DNA of 64,000 nucleotides from Symbiodinium microadriaticum (GCA_001939145.1 LSRX01000464.1:409267-473266); one strand, 5' to 3'; shown: positions 44,835-56,296, counted from the stretch's first letter. Notes: generated from the letters alone by a model not told the origin. Made by a program: numbers and translations.

Positions 44835-45845
44835 ATGCTTGCAGCTTGCAGTTTACTTGAGGACCTTCTGTTGGCTGAGGCAAACAGAACTGGTGCTGTC
44901 AGAACAAAGGCATCGGCTGCTTGCACGAGGTTAGCCATGATCTCAGGTTGTGCCGACAACTTCGGTCTCGACAGTCCAGCACCGCCAGCACCCCCGATTT
45001 CGGCTTCAGCATTCCCAACGTGCAAGTCCGTTAATGCACAGGCGTCGGACAACTCAGCACCGTGTCAGGCAGTGACAGACCCAACAGATCTACAACGAAT
45101 GAAGAACTGTGCCAATTCTCAAAGAATCTTGCAGACTGCCTTAGCGCTGCACGTGCTTGCCTTTGCAGCTCGAGGCAGTCGGCAAGGCTCGCCGGAGCCG
45201 GTGTTGCCTGTGCATGCTACCGTTGCAACTTTATATTGGCCATCATGGCACGTCATGTCAGTCTGTTCAACCCGTGAAAGAGTTCAGTCAGCAGCATTGC
45301 ATGTCCTCGGACCTATGAACATTCCAATAGGTCTTCGTGCCGGTCAGGAATATGGAGGCAGCCACAAGGCTCCGCGACCCGCATGCCGAGACGCCGCAGA
45401 GTCTGTTCCCCCAGCAGGAGTTGGACGATTTGCTGCATCGAGGGATTGCAGATCGTCTGAACGTGGCTCCAAGCACACTGAAAATACAAAGCTCCGGGTG
45501 CCACAACACCCGCGCAAGACCACAGCTGGGAGCCTTGACCATAAATCGAGCGTTGATCGCAACATATCGCAACCCGAGTTGTATCAAGTTGCCTCCTTGC
45601 ACATTCTCTGTACAACCTATACAGGCCAAGCACTCCGGCTTCGGGGGTTGGGCAAAGGTTTGGTGTGGGTTGGTATGATTGGTTTGGTTTTAGACGTTTG
45701 GCACATCAAGATTCCGAGCTCAATGCCTTTGAAAATATTTCTCGCTCGCTGCCTCACCGGGGTCCTTGCAGTATCGGCAGGAAGGACTGGCCCAAGCGGG
45801 AAGACGTTCAATGCATTAGAGCTTTCAGCTGGCAATCAAAGCTGA
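44835..45845 (+). CDS. Long ORF without recognised domain
   Basis: 336 open codons, longer than expected by chance in this base composition. The translation has no domain, signal or repeat I recognise. Its C-terminal part has a hydrophobic patch (LVWVGMIGLVLDVW). The opposite strand also has frames of about 110 codons here, which weakens the case. Treat as hypothetical. Confidence 0.2.
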   Translation: MLAACSLLEDLLLAEANRTGAVRTKASAACTRLAMISGCADNFGLDSPAPPAPPISASAFPTCKSVNAQASDNSAPCQAVTDPTDLQRMKNCANSQRILQTALALHVLAFAARGSRQGSPEPVLPVHATVATLYWPSWHVMSVCSTRERVQSAALHVLGPMNIPIGLRAGQEYGGSHKAPRPACRDAAESVPPAGVGRFAASRDCRSSERGSKHTENTKLRVPQHPRKTTAGSLDHKSSVDRNISQPELYQVASLHILCTTYTGQALRLRGLGKGLVWVGMIGLVLDVWHIKIPSSMPLKIFLARCLTGVLAVSAGRTGPSGKTFNALELSAGNQS

Positions 45846-46667
45846 CCTTTGGGTAGGTTTGCCCAGTTTATCGCTGGGCATCGGGAAACCTCCACTGGGG
45901 GAGTGGATGAAACGGCATCGAAACCGCAGAAGTACGGAAGCTGCTTTTCCATGTCAGATTTTTCAGCGCCGCTTCCTGTCGTCACAGACCAAGGGATTCG
46001 TTTTATCAATGAAAGTCACAACGTGGGCCAGCAGGCGGAAGGTTGCAACAGCCGGAAACGGTATGAAACGGCAAGAGATCTTGGACTTGAGTGCAGCTAC
46101 TTGTAATGGTCTTTCTTCGAGCTCGTTGAACAGATTTCTACAGCCATGAGAACCCGAGAACAATCCATGAGGCCAAAAGCATCCAAAAGGCACATTTACG
46201 AAGCTTAGGAGCGCCCGTATCAAAATACGCAACACAGACAGCGCTTGTGTTGCAGCATGTCGGCAGGAGTTGGAAGAGCTCATCTTGAACGACAAGAAGG
46301 TCGGCACAAGGGTCAGAACATGATTGACCAAATTGACCGGTGCTAGCTGGAAAACGATCCTTGCCTTGAATGCGTTGTAACCCTTCTTGCGGGCCAGCGC
46401 TTGCAGCGGGCTTCGTGGCAGACAGTGCAGGCATTCCTGAAAACCAAGTGCGCCGAATGTGGTGGCAGCTGCGGCCTTGCAAAGAAGTACAAGGAGACCA
46501 TGTCGGTACGAAGCCAAGCGACACAGACCAGCTCCATGCAACACCGTGTTTGCTCTTGGCTTTTGTTCTGCCGGCAAGAACGATGCAGGCACTGGGGACG
46601 AGGAGGTTCGAAGGATTGAAGCTTGAAAGATCATGGAGTTTGACGGTTCGGGCACGATGGTAAATTT

Positions 46668-46945
46668 GAGTGGGCATCAAACTTCGAACCTTCTTTGAGG
46701 CGACGATTCAAACTCTCAAACTGTATCCATTTTCCAGCTCCAATGGCTCAATCTCCAAACTTTTGCCACCTCCGAGTTCGATTGACGCTCAAAGTTTGGA
46801 GTTTGAAAGCTTCGAGCTCGAAATATTTGCTTCGAAACTTCGAAGGTTTGGAAGTTTGGTTTGATGGCTTCAAGCGCGTCGAGTTCGAGCGTTGGACGGT
46901 CTGCCGAACTCTAAGTTAGAAAGTTTGAGAGTTCGAAAGGCCTGG
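46668..46945. repeat. TTCGAA/TTTGAA-rich degenerate short-period repeat, block 1
   Basis: Dense variants of TTTGAAAGC, TTCGAGCTC, TTCGAAAC and CTCAAACT on both strands with roughly 10-bp spacing. The unit is close to self-complementary. It resembles a decayed simple satellite. Confidence 0.55.
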
Positions 46946-47423
46946 CGTCGGTTGGGGTGTATGCACGGTCTTCACGCTCGGCTGGCATCAGGCCCACGCT
47001 CCTGAGACGGTTCGTGCGAAGACCTCACGCAAGTGGGTCTTTGTGGATGTCCTGGCTGTAGTGATTAACGTCAATCCTTTTCTACGTTTTTGGGGCAGAG
47101 GGTCCAGAGTTGGGTTTTACTCGTAGTTTCTAGGTTTGGGTCCTTGACATAAAATCCAGGTCTTGGGCGCACGGTTTAGGGTTGAGGTTGGCACCCCTCA
47201 ACTCGGACTCTATACCCAAATCATAGGCCGAAGACAGAGAACCTGATCGCCAGCCACTAGCTGCTGGGGCGAGGTCTTACCGTCGGCGAGCCTCCTTTTT
47301 GCTCCCTGCGTACACTAGACCTCAGAGGGAAGCGGCGCTTAGGGCCTCTAATGTCACAGAACCGGGCACAAGACTCGGAGTTGAAAGCGGTATGATACAC
47401 ATGTAAGCACAAGAGCTTAGGCT

Positions 47424-47605
47424 TCCAAACTCTGAAAAATTGAAGGCTTCGGACTCTCAATCTGAAAGTCTTCCAAGCTTTCGAGTTTCGATTCTTGAGA
47501 CTTTCAAGCTTTGGACATCGCGGACTTTCCAAGTTTCAACATCAGAAGACTTCAAGCTTTCTTCTGTCATTTTCGGGCTCGAAATTTTGAAATTCAGTGT
47601 CTCAC
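47424..47605. repeat. TTCGAA/CTTTCAAG-rich degenerate repeat, block 2
   Basis: Same sequence style as 46668-46945 (GACTTTCAAGCTTTGGA, TTTCGAGTTTCGATT, GAAATTTTGAAATTC). The blocks are about 0.5 kb apart, with a telomere-like GGTTTAGGGTTG at 47168 between them. Confidence 0.55.
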
Positions 47606-47699
47606 ACTTTCACAGTCGAGCCCCGGAGGCCCCATGCAATCTCGATACGTTGATACCTTCGAACTCTCCAATCTCGCCCTCCATCTGATACGTTCAAAG

Positions 47700-48218
47700 T
47701 TTGAAAATTCGGCATCGAAACCCTGCATGGGCAAAATGCGAGCCTGGGAAGGAGTGAAGATGAATGAGCCAGCATTTCAACTACTGCGGCACGTGGCAGC
47801 AAGGCGAGCGCGGCGAGCGGAGCAGGGAATCCAGATGGGGGGGATCTCACGTTCTCGCCCAGAGATTGCGGAATGTCATCTGTTTTCAGATGCCGCTCCA
47901 CGGCCCAAGACCCCTCGAGACAGTGGTCGAGAAACGTTTGCACACGACCAGCCGACAACTGTCTCAAGATCGTATGTGAGCGCACCTCTTCTCAGATCCG
48001 GTGAGAACGAGCGTTTCGAGGTCTCGAGGATCTGGGACGACATTGGTTACACTGTAGAGTCAAGCAGCCCGTGCTTGCCCACCTGGATAGCAGATACAAC
48101 GGTAAGCCAGCGGTTCAACGGTAGTATGAGCAAAGCAGGGGAGGTGCTGATCATTTCTGGCTCTGTCCAACAGAACGCTAGAGGGAGCCACGTTCGTGTG
48201 CGAGATTTTGTGAGGTAA
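47700..48218 (+). CDS. Possible exon(s) of a charged protein, unknown
   Basis: Part of a 235-codon open frame. The stretch MNEPAFQLLRHVAARRARRA is helical and basic, and FNGSMSKAGEVLIISGSVQQ near the end looks protein-like. The earlier part of the frame is repeat-derived and should be ignored. It could be the 5' part of the coiled-coil gene with exons at 48.76-49.02 kb, but no phase-checked junction was found. Confidence 0.25.
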   Translation, partial: FENSASKPCMGKMRAWEGVKMNEPAFQLLRHVAARRARRAEQGIQMGGISRSRPEIAECHLFSDAAPRPKTPRDSGRETFAHDQPTTVSRSYVSAPLLRSGENERFEVSRIWDDIGYTVESSSPCLPTWIADTTVSQRFNGSMSKAGEVLIISGSVQQNARGSHVRVRDFVR

Positions 48219-48760
48219 TTATCAAGAGCATGATCGAACCCCAGCTGCACCAGAAATGCCACCTGCTTCCGTGTGTGGCGTTAAATTACTTCTTCAGCTT
48301 AATGTTTTGGGGCTCTTCACGGTTCTTCAACATGCGCAAGAAAGTTGTTCTTGGTGTTACTGCATTTCTGCGCCACTGCAAAGCAGAATCTTTCAAGGGC
48401 CACTTTGCTTGCCTGCCGTGCGCAGCATCATGCCGGTATGTTTCATGTCATGAGCAGAGCTTCGGTCAGCGGTTGATTCATGCGCAGCTCAGGACACATT
48501 TTGGTGTCGCGATTGCGGCCGCGTACTTTGTGACACGCATCGCTATCAGCACACATGCGAAAAGCTTGATGCACTGAAAGAGAAGAATGCCACTCAGCTC
48601 AACGTTCGCTTTCTCTCTATGTTCTGCTCTATCGTCGTGTTGTGGTTGGCCCTTTCTGGTCACGTCGGTTCTGGGCCTGTCGCGAACGATGTGCGCCCAT
48701 TGGTATCGAGTCATCAGCCATAAGTTTTCACAGCTGAGAGATCTTATAGACTTTGTAAGG

Positions 48761-49023
48761 CGAAGATCACCAAAGAGGCGCTTCTTGAACAGCTGCGAGC
48801 AGACGAGGAGCGTAAGGAGGCTGCAGAGGCCAGGCAAGTGCTGCACAGAATGAGTTACCAGATGCTGCGGAGCTTTCAAACTGCTCCGGTTTCCCATGGA
48901 TCCCAGCCAAGTCCTTGTGAAATGCCTCGATCCCATGCATGCTGTGGGGTGTTGAGGGTGCTGTCTTTTGCCTAGGCGGCTGCTAGAGCAGAGCAGCGTC
49001 GTGCAGCCGAGCAGCTTGAGCAG
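48761..49023 (+). CDS. Two exons of a coiled-coil protein (partial)
   Basis: Exon about 48761-48837 reads KITKEALLEQLRADEERKEA then AEARQ. Exon 48976-49023 (16 codons) reads AAARAEQRRAAEQLEQ. The donor GT at 48838 and acceptor TAG at 48975 join them in phase, giving a continuous Glu/Arg/Ala helix; the second donor is GC (49024). The style and exon size resemble the 2.9-3.06 kb exons. Upstream and downstream exons are not defined, and function is unknown. Confidence 0.45.
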
Positions 49024-49595
49024 GCCTGCTCCCTGAGTGTGGGTCGGCATGCGCCCTTGGCACGAAAGCGTACAACACGACCTTAAGGCCTGCAGCCAGC
49101 AAGGTGCCTCAATTTTCCCCGAAGGGGAGGGTCCATGACAGAACCTTATGCCCTAGAGAAAGAAAGATGATCTCCAGCAAGCGTGTAGAAGAGTAGTGGC
49201 AAGAATCCGACGCTAGTCCAATTGCATGGACCTTGCAAGTTGCGGCCCCATCCAAGGCACCAACTCAAAATTATGCCTCAAACAGCCCTCTACGGCTTCG
49301 AGACACGAGTTTCATGGCCTGACAACCAGAGCTTCCCTAAGTGAGCAGCAAGACGGTTGGGCCGGACCTCCCGGGCAGGAACTGGGGCAGGCCAAGGGTG
49401 GCGGAAGCCGACGGTTTCATGAATCTAGTGCCAGCAGCTCAGCTTTCAGTCCAGGAGAAGTCGCAGCGGAAAGCGAAGAGGAAGATTCTGGCGACAAAGG
49501 TTTCCCATTGCATGCATTGAGCGATGCCTTCTTGTGCCCATGCACAATTGCCTTGACACACATGCACATCGGGAACACACTTGATTCTCAGACAT

Positions 49596-49854
49596 CCGAG
49601 AGCTTCAATCCGAACGTGATCTCAAACTCAGGTCAGTAGTGACTAAGATGCCAACCAACACGCAGCTTGTTGGAGCACGACGATGTCACAAGCTGAAGTG
49701 AGCAATGTGTCCCATCCTCACGTGATACCTTGCAATCTAGAGCTTCGCTGGCCCGTGCCAGAAAGAAAGGCTTGGCCCCCCCCCCGTTCTGTTGCATTGA
49801 TGGTGCAAATGGTCTCAACTCTTAACCCTACTCCCTTGGAAGTGCAGCCGTTGC
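49596..49854 (+). repeat. Direct repeat, copy A (retroelement 3' end)
   Basis: Shares CCGAGAGCTTC, CAAACTCAGGTC, GTGACTAAGA, CAGCTTGTTGGAG, GCAATCTAGAGCTTCG, TCTTAAC and TACTCCCTT in the same order with 50671-50936. In the matching frame both copies end a coding relic (TQV..D then stop) followed by similar 3' sequence. Confidence 0.7.
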
Positions 49855-50053
49855 CCAGACACAGGAACCTCCATTGAGGGTCGAACTTCGACTACACGAA
49901 AGCGGCAAAAATGCATTCAACTTGGTGCATTTAACTTGACTCAGTACAACCGAACGAAGGACTGCCCCACTTGTTCGGTACTAGTAACTAGCAGTAACAG
50001 GACAGAAAAGACTAACATGGACCCACCGAGCCGAACATACTGAACATATTTCC

Positions 50054-50718
50054 ATGCCTTCTTCCGCTGCGCCCGCCGTGTTTGCGTCCACGGCTTCTTC
50101 TGTTCCCCCCTTGGTTCCCGCCGGTTCTTCACCTGCCTTCGACTCCGGGCGCGGACTCACCTGTCACTGCAGCCGTCCTTGCTAACACCTTTGCTGCTTT
50201 CATCCGTGGATATTCTTCGTCTGAGAAGGGCTGACTTCTTGGATGATGCCAACTTCGCGCTGTTGCACCGTCTTTGCGCTTCCGGCCTTGTCGGCAGCCT
50301 ACTCCAGGGCTCGACTACGGGTGGTCCGCCTCCTTTCCGATCTGTTGCTTGTCCATGTGGACTTCCCTCTCAGCCTCCGAGGCCGAGTCCTGATGGCTCA
50401 TGCCCGGTGTCGAGAACTCTTCTTACTCGCGTCCTGCCGTGGTTTCATTTGGCTGGAAGAATCCTGTCTCAAGTTTGTTGCGCCTGGACCCGGATGTCAT
50501 TGCTTGGTGTCGCACTCAGCAGCATGTGCACATGGAATGGACTTGGTGCCCGAAGTGCGGTCGTTTTTCTGCTGTCAACTTCCACGTAACGGAGAAAGAG
50601 GCCTTTTGCCTGAGTCCGCGACTTTCGCCACGGTGTAAGGCCATCCCGTTGACACCTGAAATTCGGATGCCCGAGAGCTTCTTTGCGCGCATGATTCAAA
50701 CTCAGGTCGCCGGTGACT
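50054..50718 (+). pseudogene. Decayed retroelement fragment with methyltransferase-like remnants
   Basis: Coding pieces lie in three frames. ATG 50054 gives a Ser/Ala/Pro-rich start. Another frame gives DSPVTAAVLANTFAAFIRGY. Next comes VDILRLRRADFLDDANFALL with LCASGLVGSLLQ, then AYSRARL and GGPPPFRS in shifted frames (motif IV surroundings), then RGFIWLEESC (motif VI position, EQP/ENP lost). A last piece has a Cys pair (WTWCPKCGRFSA) and ends at a stop near 50718. At least three frameshifts make it non-functional. The order suggests a relative of the methyltransferase-like domains elsewhere in the window, by inference. Confidence 0.5.
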
Positions 50719-50936
50719 AAGAGGGCAGCTTTATGGGCAGCTTGTTGGAGTTCAACGACATCACAAGACGAAAGAGCAGGCACTCGTACGTGAGAGGCGT
50801 TCCATCTTTTGCAATCTAGAGCTTCGTTATCTTGGTTGGCCCACGCCCAAACCCATGCCCGTGAGCCCCTCGCCGTTGTGTGGATGATGCAAGTTGCAAG
50901 CGGTCTTAACTCTACTCCCTTAGAAGTTCCTGTTGC
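50671..50936 (+). repeat. Direct repeat, copy B (retroelement 3' end)
   Basis: See copy A at 49596-49854. Spacing between copies is 1,075 bp. Copy B directly follows the decayed coding fragment. Confidence 0.7.
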
Positions 50937-52514
50937 GCACACACACATACACATGCACGCAACAGTCCTACACAGCTAGTACTCGCAGCACAGCTCCTTT
51001 TTGCAGCTCTCTTTTCAGATTGAGGCGAAGCAGGTGGAAAGTTTCATTCAGCAAAGATCCCGAGATGCCGATGGCTTGCGACCTGCCACGCAGCTTCCCT
51101 GATAAAGCCCAAGACACTAGTGTGGGGTGGCACCATGACAAGCTGCAGAGCTCACGTCGGTCCAAAGCCTGCTGCCTCACTCATCTCAAGACAAGAAGCT
51201 TTTGACTCGTAATCTGTCGCGCCTCACGGAACGAGCCGAAGTGTCAGACGGTCCGGGGCAGTTGTCTTCGTTTGAACTGATAGAGATACTTGTGGAAGGG
51301 TCAAGAGTCTAAAGAAGCCGACCAACCCTGGCCTTGGCAGCGGCGTTGTGTCCGCTTGCTTGTAACTTCAGGCACAATCAGCTGCTGGAGCTTTATCCAC
51401 GCGCGTGTCCTGGAAAGCAACATCCATGCTGGTTCGCACTGCACCGCGACCATGTTTCGGGACATGTGTCAGGTTCGCTGCAGTGTCAGACAGCCCAGGA
51501 GAGGACTAGCACTCGCACTTTACAATCAATTCGAGCACCCCGACAACACAGAAGTTGGAGGCAAAGACTGGGAGGACGTCAAAGAGATCTACAGCAAAGC
51601 ACGTCACTCCAGCTGCACGTGTTGTTGAATAGCGCTTATAGACCCATGCATCGACTGACTATCACATGCACTCGAGAGCCACGCCCTCTTATGCACGCCA
51701 CACCCGTGGCAGTATTCAATACAGCTTTGGTGGTCACAGCTGTTTCTTGCAAGCGAGCCTCCATGGCTGCTCCAGTGTGGATGCCGTCGGCTACTACTAC
51801 GACGACTACTACTACTACTAGTTGTTGTCGGCTCATCGGCTTATCGGCTTCTCATTGGGGATGGGTGGGGGGTGTTGCGCCTCTAATTGGCGGAGCGATC
51901 TGTGCGACAAAAATTGCTCTGCAGAGCAACTAATATTGCGCAAGACAAGCAAAGCAGACAAGCCGATAAAGGGCTTGTACCGGGTCGGCTTATTGGCTTA
52001 TCGGTTGCACGGTTTCGGACAAAATAGCAAGTACACTTGACATCCTGGGCAAGAGACTGGCACAGTGCCTGTCCCAACAAGGCGAGCTCACAGGCATGAT
52101 CATCATGACGGCCGCTTGTTGGCAAAGATTGACGATAGGGAGCCCAAGCATGAGATGGCCTGATTTTGCGGTGCCTTCGTTGTACAGATCTCCGCATTCA
52201 GACTGGCTGCAGGAGGATGGACCCCTTGACATGCACAACCCATGGGAACCGGCACCAGCTGATGATCAGTAGAGTTTCCAGTTTTCAAGTCAGAGTCCAC
52301 GAAGCCAGCTTGTGCTGCTCAGCTTCCGACTTGCTCTTGGCATGCATGGAGTGGCAGAAGTGACCAAAAGCGTTCCTGTATTTATACATCTGCAGAGTGC
52401 AAGGTTAGCTCCGTGGCACATGTTAAACAGGCATGCAGTACAATCTTCCAACCACATGCCTGCTGTGACTGCATGTCATGCATGTTTGTATGAGTCTCAA
52501 GCTTTGGTCCGAGT
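50937..52514. other. No gene recognised; short simple repeats
   Basis: (CA)n at about 50938-50952, (CTA)n at about 51790-51820, and the phrase TCGGCTTATCGGCTT repeated near 51836 and 51990. Frames of up to 199 codons over 51.3-51.9 kb include poly-Thr from the CTA repeat and carry no domain. Confidence 0.5.
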
Positions 52515-54815
52515 ATGAATCTTTGCAGGGGTTTGCTGGGAATTTTGCCTCTTCAAGTCGAAGTTCTGGAAGTTGGGAATCCTCTCGTGTCCTGGGCCTC
52601 CAGCGAGGACAACGCCGAGGATGTTGGCTCTGTCGTGCTTGATCTCAGCATTTGCTTCCAGTTTCCAGGTTCCGTGCACGCTGTTAGAGCAGTCTTAACA
52701 GACGGTGAGGATGCTGCAGAAGCCTTGCCAATTTTTGTTATGTTGGAGCATGTGGAGGCACAGAGTGGAGCAGTTTGGAAAGTCACAGCCACCTCAGATG
52801 CAAGTCCTGGTTCGCCACGCGGACGGCCAACACGACTAAGACTATCTGAACCGTTGTTTGCGAGACCAGGGCAGTGTTTGGGCTGGTATACGCCAAGGGA
52901 TCCAAGGTCAGCAAAACCGAACTGCATTGGCTTTACCGATGCCGTGTCCTTTGGCCAGAGCTGGATGCACCCAGATGGCAAGGATAAACTGGACCTCTCT
53001 GCCTTAGCAGAAGCTCCGTACCCACCAAATACACTTCGTGAAGGTTCGCAACTGAGCTTCCACAATCTCTACCACAGACGCTATGCCCTGGTAGCGGAAC
53101 AGGAACCTTCACAGTACAGTTTTCACCATTACGCCTTAAGCCAATTTCTTCGCAGAACTGGAAAGTCTGATTCACGCGTTCCAGCTGCACGGAATTGCTG
53201 GTCGGGAACAACCCCTGAGATGTGCTGCGTGCCTGCGGGAACCGGCACTCCGTGGTGCTTCGATGCTGTTTATACTTACGAGCTTTGCTGCACACCCTCG
53301 GCTGCGGGAGTGAGTGGTTGGACCCCTACTGAGCACTCCCTGCCACCAAGCATGCTGATGCAACTGCAGCCGAATTTGGTTGAGCCGCGTGGTCTGTCTC
53401 CATCTCCCAGGCCTGTTCTCTCTGTGGATCTCTTCGTGCGCACTTACCATGCAAAGATGCAGGAGCTGATGCATTTGTTGCATTCGGTGGCTTTCTTCTG
53501 GCCAGCTGACTGGGGAGTCGTCGTTGTTTTGGATGGTGACAGTATCGAAGATGAGCACGCCTGCACTTTGCTGCCAAGATGGGTCCGATGCATTCTGCAG
53601 CCAATGCCTGCATTCTTGTTGAATTTGCAAACATCCTTCAGTCACGTAGATCCGTTCGGCCATGTAGGAGGAGCCCAACGCCAGCGTGGACTTGTTTGGA
53701 AGGAGTGGACAGAGTGTTGGGCTGACAAGTATTCAAAGGCCCAGTTCATCGCAATTTGTGACAGCGACGTCGTTCTCACAACATTTGGCCTACCACAGCT
53801 CATGTTCCAACCAGCAGGACCAGCAAGCAGCCTCGTTCGACCTGTCATTTGGGCACATGCCGACAACGCGCAGTTTCCCAACACTGTAGCTGCACTCGGA
53901 CTGCCACTGCAAGCCGAGTTCATGGACGGTTTTCCGTTGGTCATTCAGCGACGTCATTTCCAGTCCCTGCGACGTCACATTGGCTGGCTGTATGGAGAGT
54001 CCGAGAAGAATTCATCCAGTCGGGACTTTAACTCGGCCTTCGTCCGGTTCTTGGCCAGAGTGCGAGTACTCTCCGAAGGGGCCGAGTGCCCGTCTTTCCA
54101 TTCAATGATGGGTTCTCTGCTGTGGGTTTATCACCGGGCCCAGTATGTGTGGTCTATCCGGCATGGACACTTGGGAGGTGTAGCGCTTGAGCACACCTGC
54201 CCTCGTTTGCGTGTGGCCCAGCATGTGGCATATTGGGGCAAGGAGAACTGGGTATCTTACGCAAGACTGCCGGAAAAGCACTTAAAGGTTGGAGGGCATC
54301 CGGCGGTCTTGTCCGAAGTTGCTTATGCTGCGCGAGCAACTGCGCTCATTCTTTCCGGCTTGTGCGCAGCACAGTGGATGGAGGTCAACACTTCCAAGTT
54401 CAGAAGTTTTTCGCATTCCAGACAGAACTTCACATACTTCACCTCTGCAACCGGGCATGGCAGGCCACAAGTCCCCGATGCAGGCCTGCTCGAGGTTCAG
54501 AGGGACCTTTGCTCACACGGCCTTCGCCTGGCAGAAGGGCGAGCGGAGCTTGAGGAAAGGCTGCTGGCACGAAGCTTTCCTGGCCAACGCTGGACCTCCA
54601 CAGAAGCTATGCACTGCGGTAGCTTGCAACCAGAGAAACTACTATCAGCATACCGCGACATGATGCGGACAATTGTTTTCACTGTTCCACAGTCAAGCTG
54701 GAGCAAAATGCACACGCATCGCAATGTTGCAGGATCCCGCAATGCATATGAATTCTTATATCACACTTGTCGTTTTGGGGAGGTTTCGGGGACAGGGGTT
54801 TCTTCAATTGAATGA
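52515..54815 (+). CDS. Probable GT-A-fold glycosyltransferase-like protein with Cys-rich module
   Basis: 766 open codons. Residues about 1-200 form an unassigned beta-rich domain (CFQFPGSVHAV, GQCLGWYTP). Residues about 230-262 are a Cys-rich module CWSGTTPEMCC..CFD..YTYELCC, a pattern I associate with dinoflagellate proteins. From about 305 there is a glycosyltransferase-like segment: VDLFVRTYHAKM, VVVVLDGDSIED, then FIAICDSDVVL with a DxD-type metal/nucleotide-sugar motif (about 416-418), RPVIWAH, and FMDGFPLVIQRRHF. The predicted N-terminus is doubtful: a TTTGCAG acceptor sits at 52524-52530, so an upstream exon probably supplies the start and perhaps a signal peptide. The last 20-30 codons may also run past a splice donor. 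Sugar donor and acceptor are unknown. Confidence 0.6.
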   Translation: MNLCRGLLGILPLQVEVLEVGNPLVSWASSEDNAEDVGSVVLDLSICFQFPGSVHAVRAVLTDGEDAAEALPIFVMLEHVEAQSGAVWKVTATSDASPGSPRGRPTRLRLSEPLFARPGQCLGWYTPRDPRSAKPNCIGFTDAVSFGQSWMHPDGKDKLDLSALAEAPYPPNTLREGSQLSFHNLYHRRYALVAEQEPSQYSFHHYALSQFLRRTGKSDSRVPAARNCWSGTTPEMCCVPAGTGTPWCFDAVYTYELCCTPSAAGVSGWTPTEHSLPPSMLMQLQPNLVEPRGLSPSPRPVLSVDLFVRTYHAKMQELMHLLHSVAFFWPADWGVVVVLDGDSIEDEHACTLLPRWVRCILQPMPAFLLNLQTSFSHVDPFGHVGGAQRQRGLVWKEWTECWADKYSKAQFIAICDSDVVLTTFGLPQLMFQPAGPASSLVRPVIWAHADNAQFPNTVAALGLPLQAEFMDGFPLVIQRRHFQSLRRHIGWLYGESEKNSSSRDFNSAFVRFLARVRVLSEGAECPSFHSMMGSLLWVYHRAQYVWSIRHGHLGGVALEHTCPRLRVAQHVAYWGKENWVSYARLPEKHLKVGGHPAVLSEVAYAARATALILSGLCAAQWMEVNTSKFRSFSHSRQNFTYFTSATGHGRPQVPDAGLLEVQRDLCSHGLRLAEGRAELEERLLARSFPGQRWTSTEAMHCGSLQPEKLLSAYRDMMRTIVFTVPQSSWSKMHTHRNVAGSRNAYEFLYHTCRFGEVSGTGVSSIE

Positions 54816-56290
54816 GGGCGAGTTCTCGTTGAGGTTACGCAGCAGCATTTCTCAAATAAAGGGTGTGTTGAACAAAGGCCTAACGTCATTGCCCAGTCAA
54901 TGGCATGTACATGCACGTCGCCTGCATTGCTTAGTGAAGCTTGGGGAAGTGCGGAGATGCAGATGGCAGGGTCGGGCAGCATTGGCTTTGGCTCGGCATA
55001 TGCCTCCGGCACAGCGATTCACCGATGCGCTCGTAAATGTCTGAGGTCGCCCCTTTGACTGTCTGAAGGGCACAGCAGCACCCACAGAGCAGATGTTGCC
55101 AGTGAGAAGTTAGTCAATCATTCTAACTTGCTGCGGTGTTGCGGCTCAGGCCAGCCGCTGGCCAGCGCAGAAATCTGTCTGGTGCTGTCAGGGGCTCCGA
55201 CTCGTTTCGAGCACCCTACATCGCAGATTCTCTTTTCTGCGACCAAACCGCAGCATTCGGCCAGCACCGGCAGGGCTAGGAATGCGTTCAGCTGAACTAA
55301 CGAGTTATCTGACCTTCGAGCTCAGGTCTCCACGAAAACCGTGGATGTCCAATGCAGGGAGCTTCTGAGGCCCGGGCGACTATTCATCACTTACTTGAAA
55401 GATTACATCCAGGCCTCGCTTGGCGTGCATAGGGCTCGTTCGTTAGCCTCAGTTGCTGGATCCGGCACATCGAGAAAGATCTACCTAAGCTTTCGATACA
55501 TTTCCCACTTCTCACACTCTCAACCGATGCAGGTTCACAAGTTTGATTGCGACGATGGCTTCTCGAATTGGGCAGTCGGATGGTCTACAGCGAAGCAGGC
55601 TTGATTTGTTCCGCGAGTGAATGCCCGAGCGACGCAGGAGGGGAGTAGCGGTAGAGGGATCACTGGCTGAAATCTGACACGGTGTGTGACTGAACATGAC
55701 CAGCAGGCCAGGCATCGTTTCTCGATCTCTGTGCTTCTGCTTAGGTGTGGAAATAGTCTACACGGCTACCAGTAGCATGTTAACTGTTAAAAGATTCTGG
55801 TTATTGAAGTGGACCTGCATACATACTGCTCGCGACTGGACATGCAAGATATGAGTATGGTCAAAATCGGCACTACTAGTAGCAATCTGGCTGCAGTGTT
55901 GACCCAGCATTCGAGCATGGATACATTGCCTAATCTCATGCCTGACGTGGGAATTCATTCCAGCTGATTTTGAACGACAATGCATTTCCAAGTTGCAAAA
56001 GTTCTCCCTTTACATGCTCCTTGTGGCAGCTGCTTTTGTTGATAAGACGTGTCCTGGTGGCCTGTGGCGCGTCGAGTACCATTCGGAGTCTCATTCCGAG
56101 CCACGTGGCAGTGTGCAGTAGCAAGAATACACAGTGAACACTGGCGCATATTAGTGCTGAGCATATTCAGTGTTTACTGTCATCTTGCAGAAGCAATCGC
56201 ACGGTGCAATAGCAGTCGACTGCTGCATAAGGTCGTTAGGTTCGTTCATTCTCTGGTCTCGTGCCCGCGCGGCTGACAGACCTCTGAGTC
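54816..56290. other. No gene recognised
   Basis: Short frames only. The next 230 bases after the 766-codon ORF continue open in another plus frame (to 55044) and might be a 3' exon or UTR. Nothing else is supported. Confidence 0.45.
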
Positions 56291-56296
56291 CGCGAG

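Noticed and set aside
45313-45633. Minus-strand 106-codon ORF opposite the 336-codon ORF
   Set aside because: No motif, and the opposite frame is longer. It cannot be favoured.
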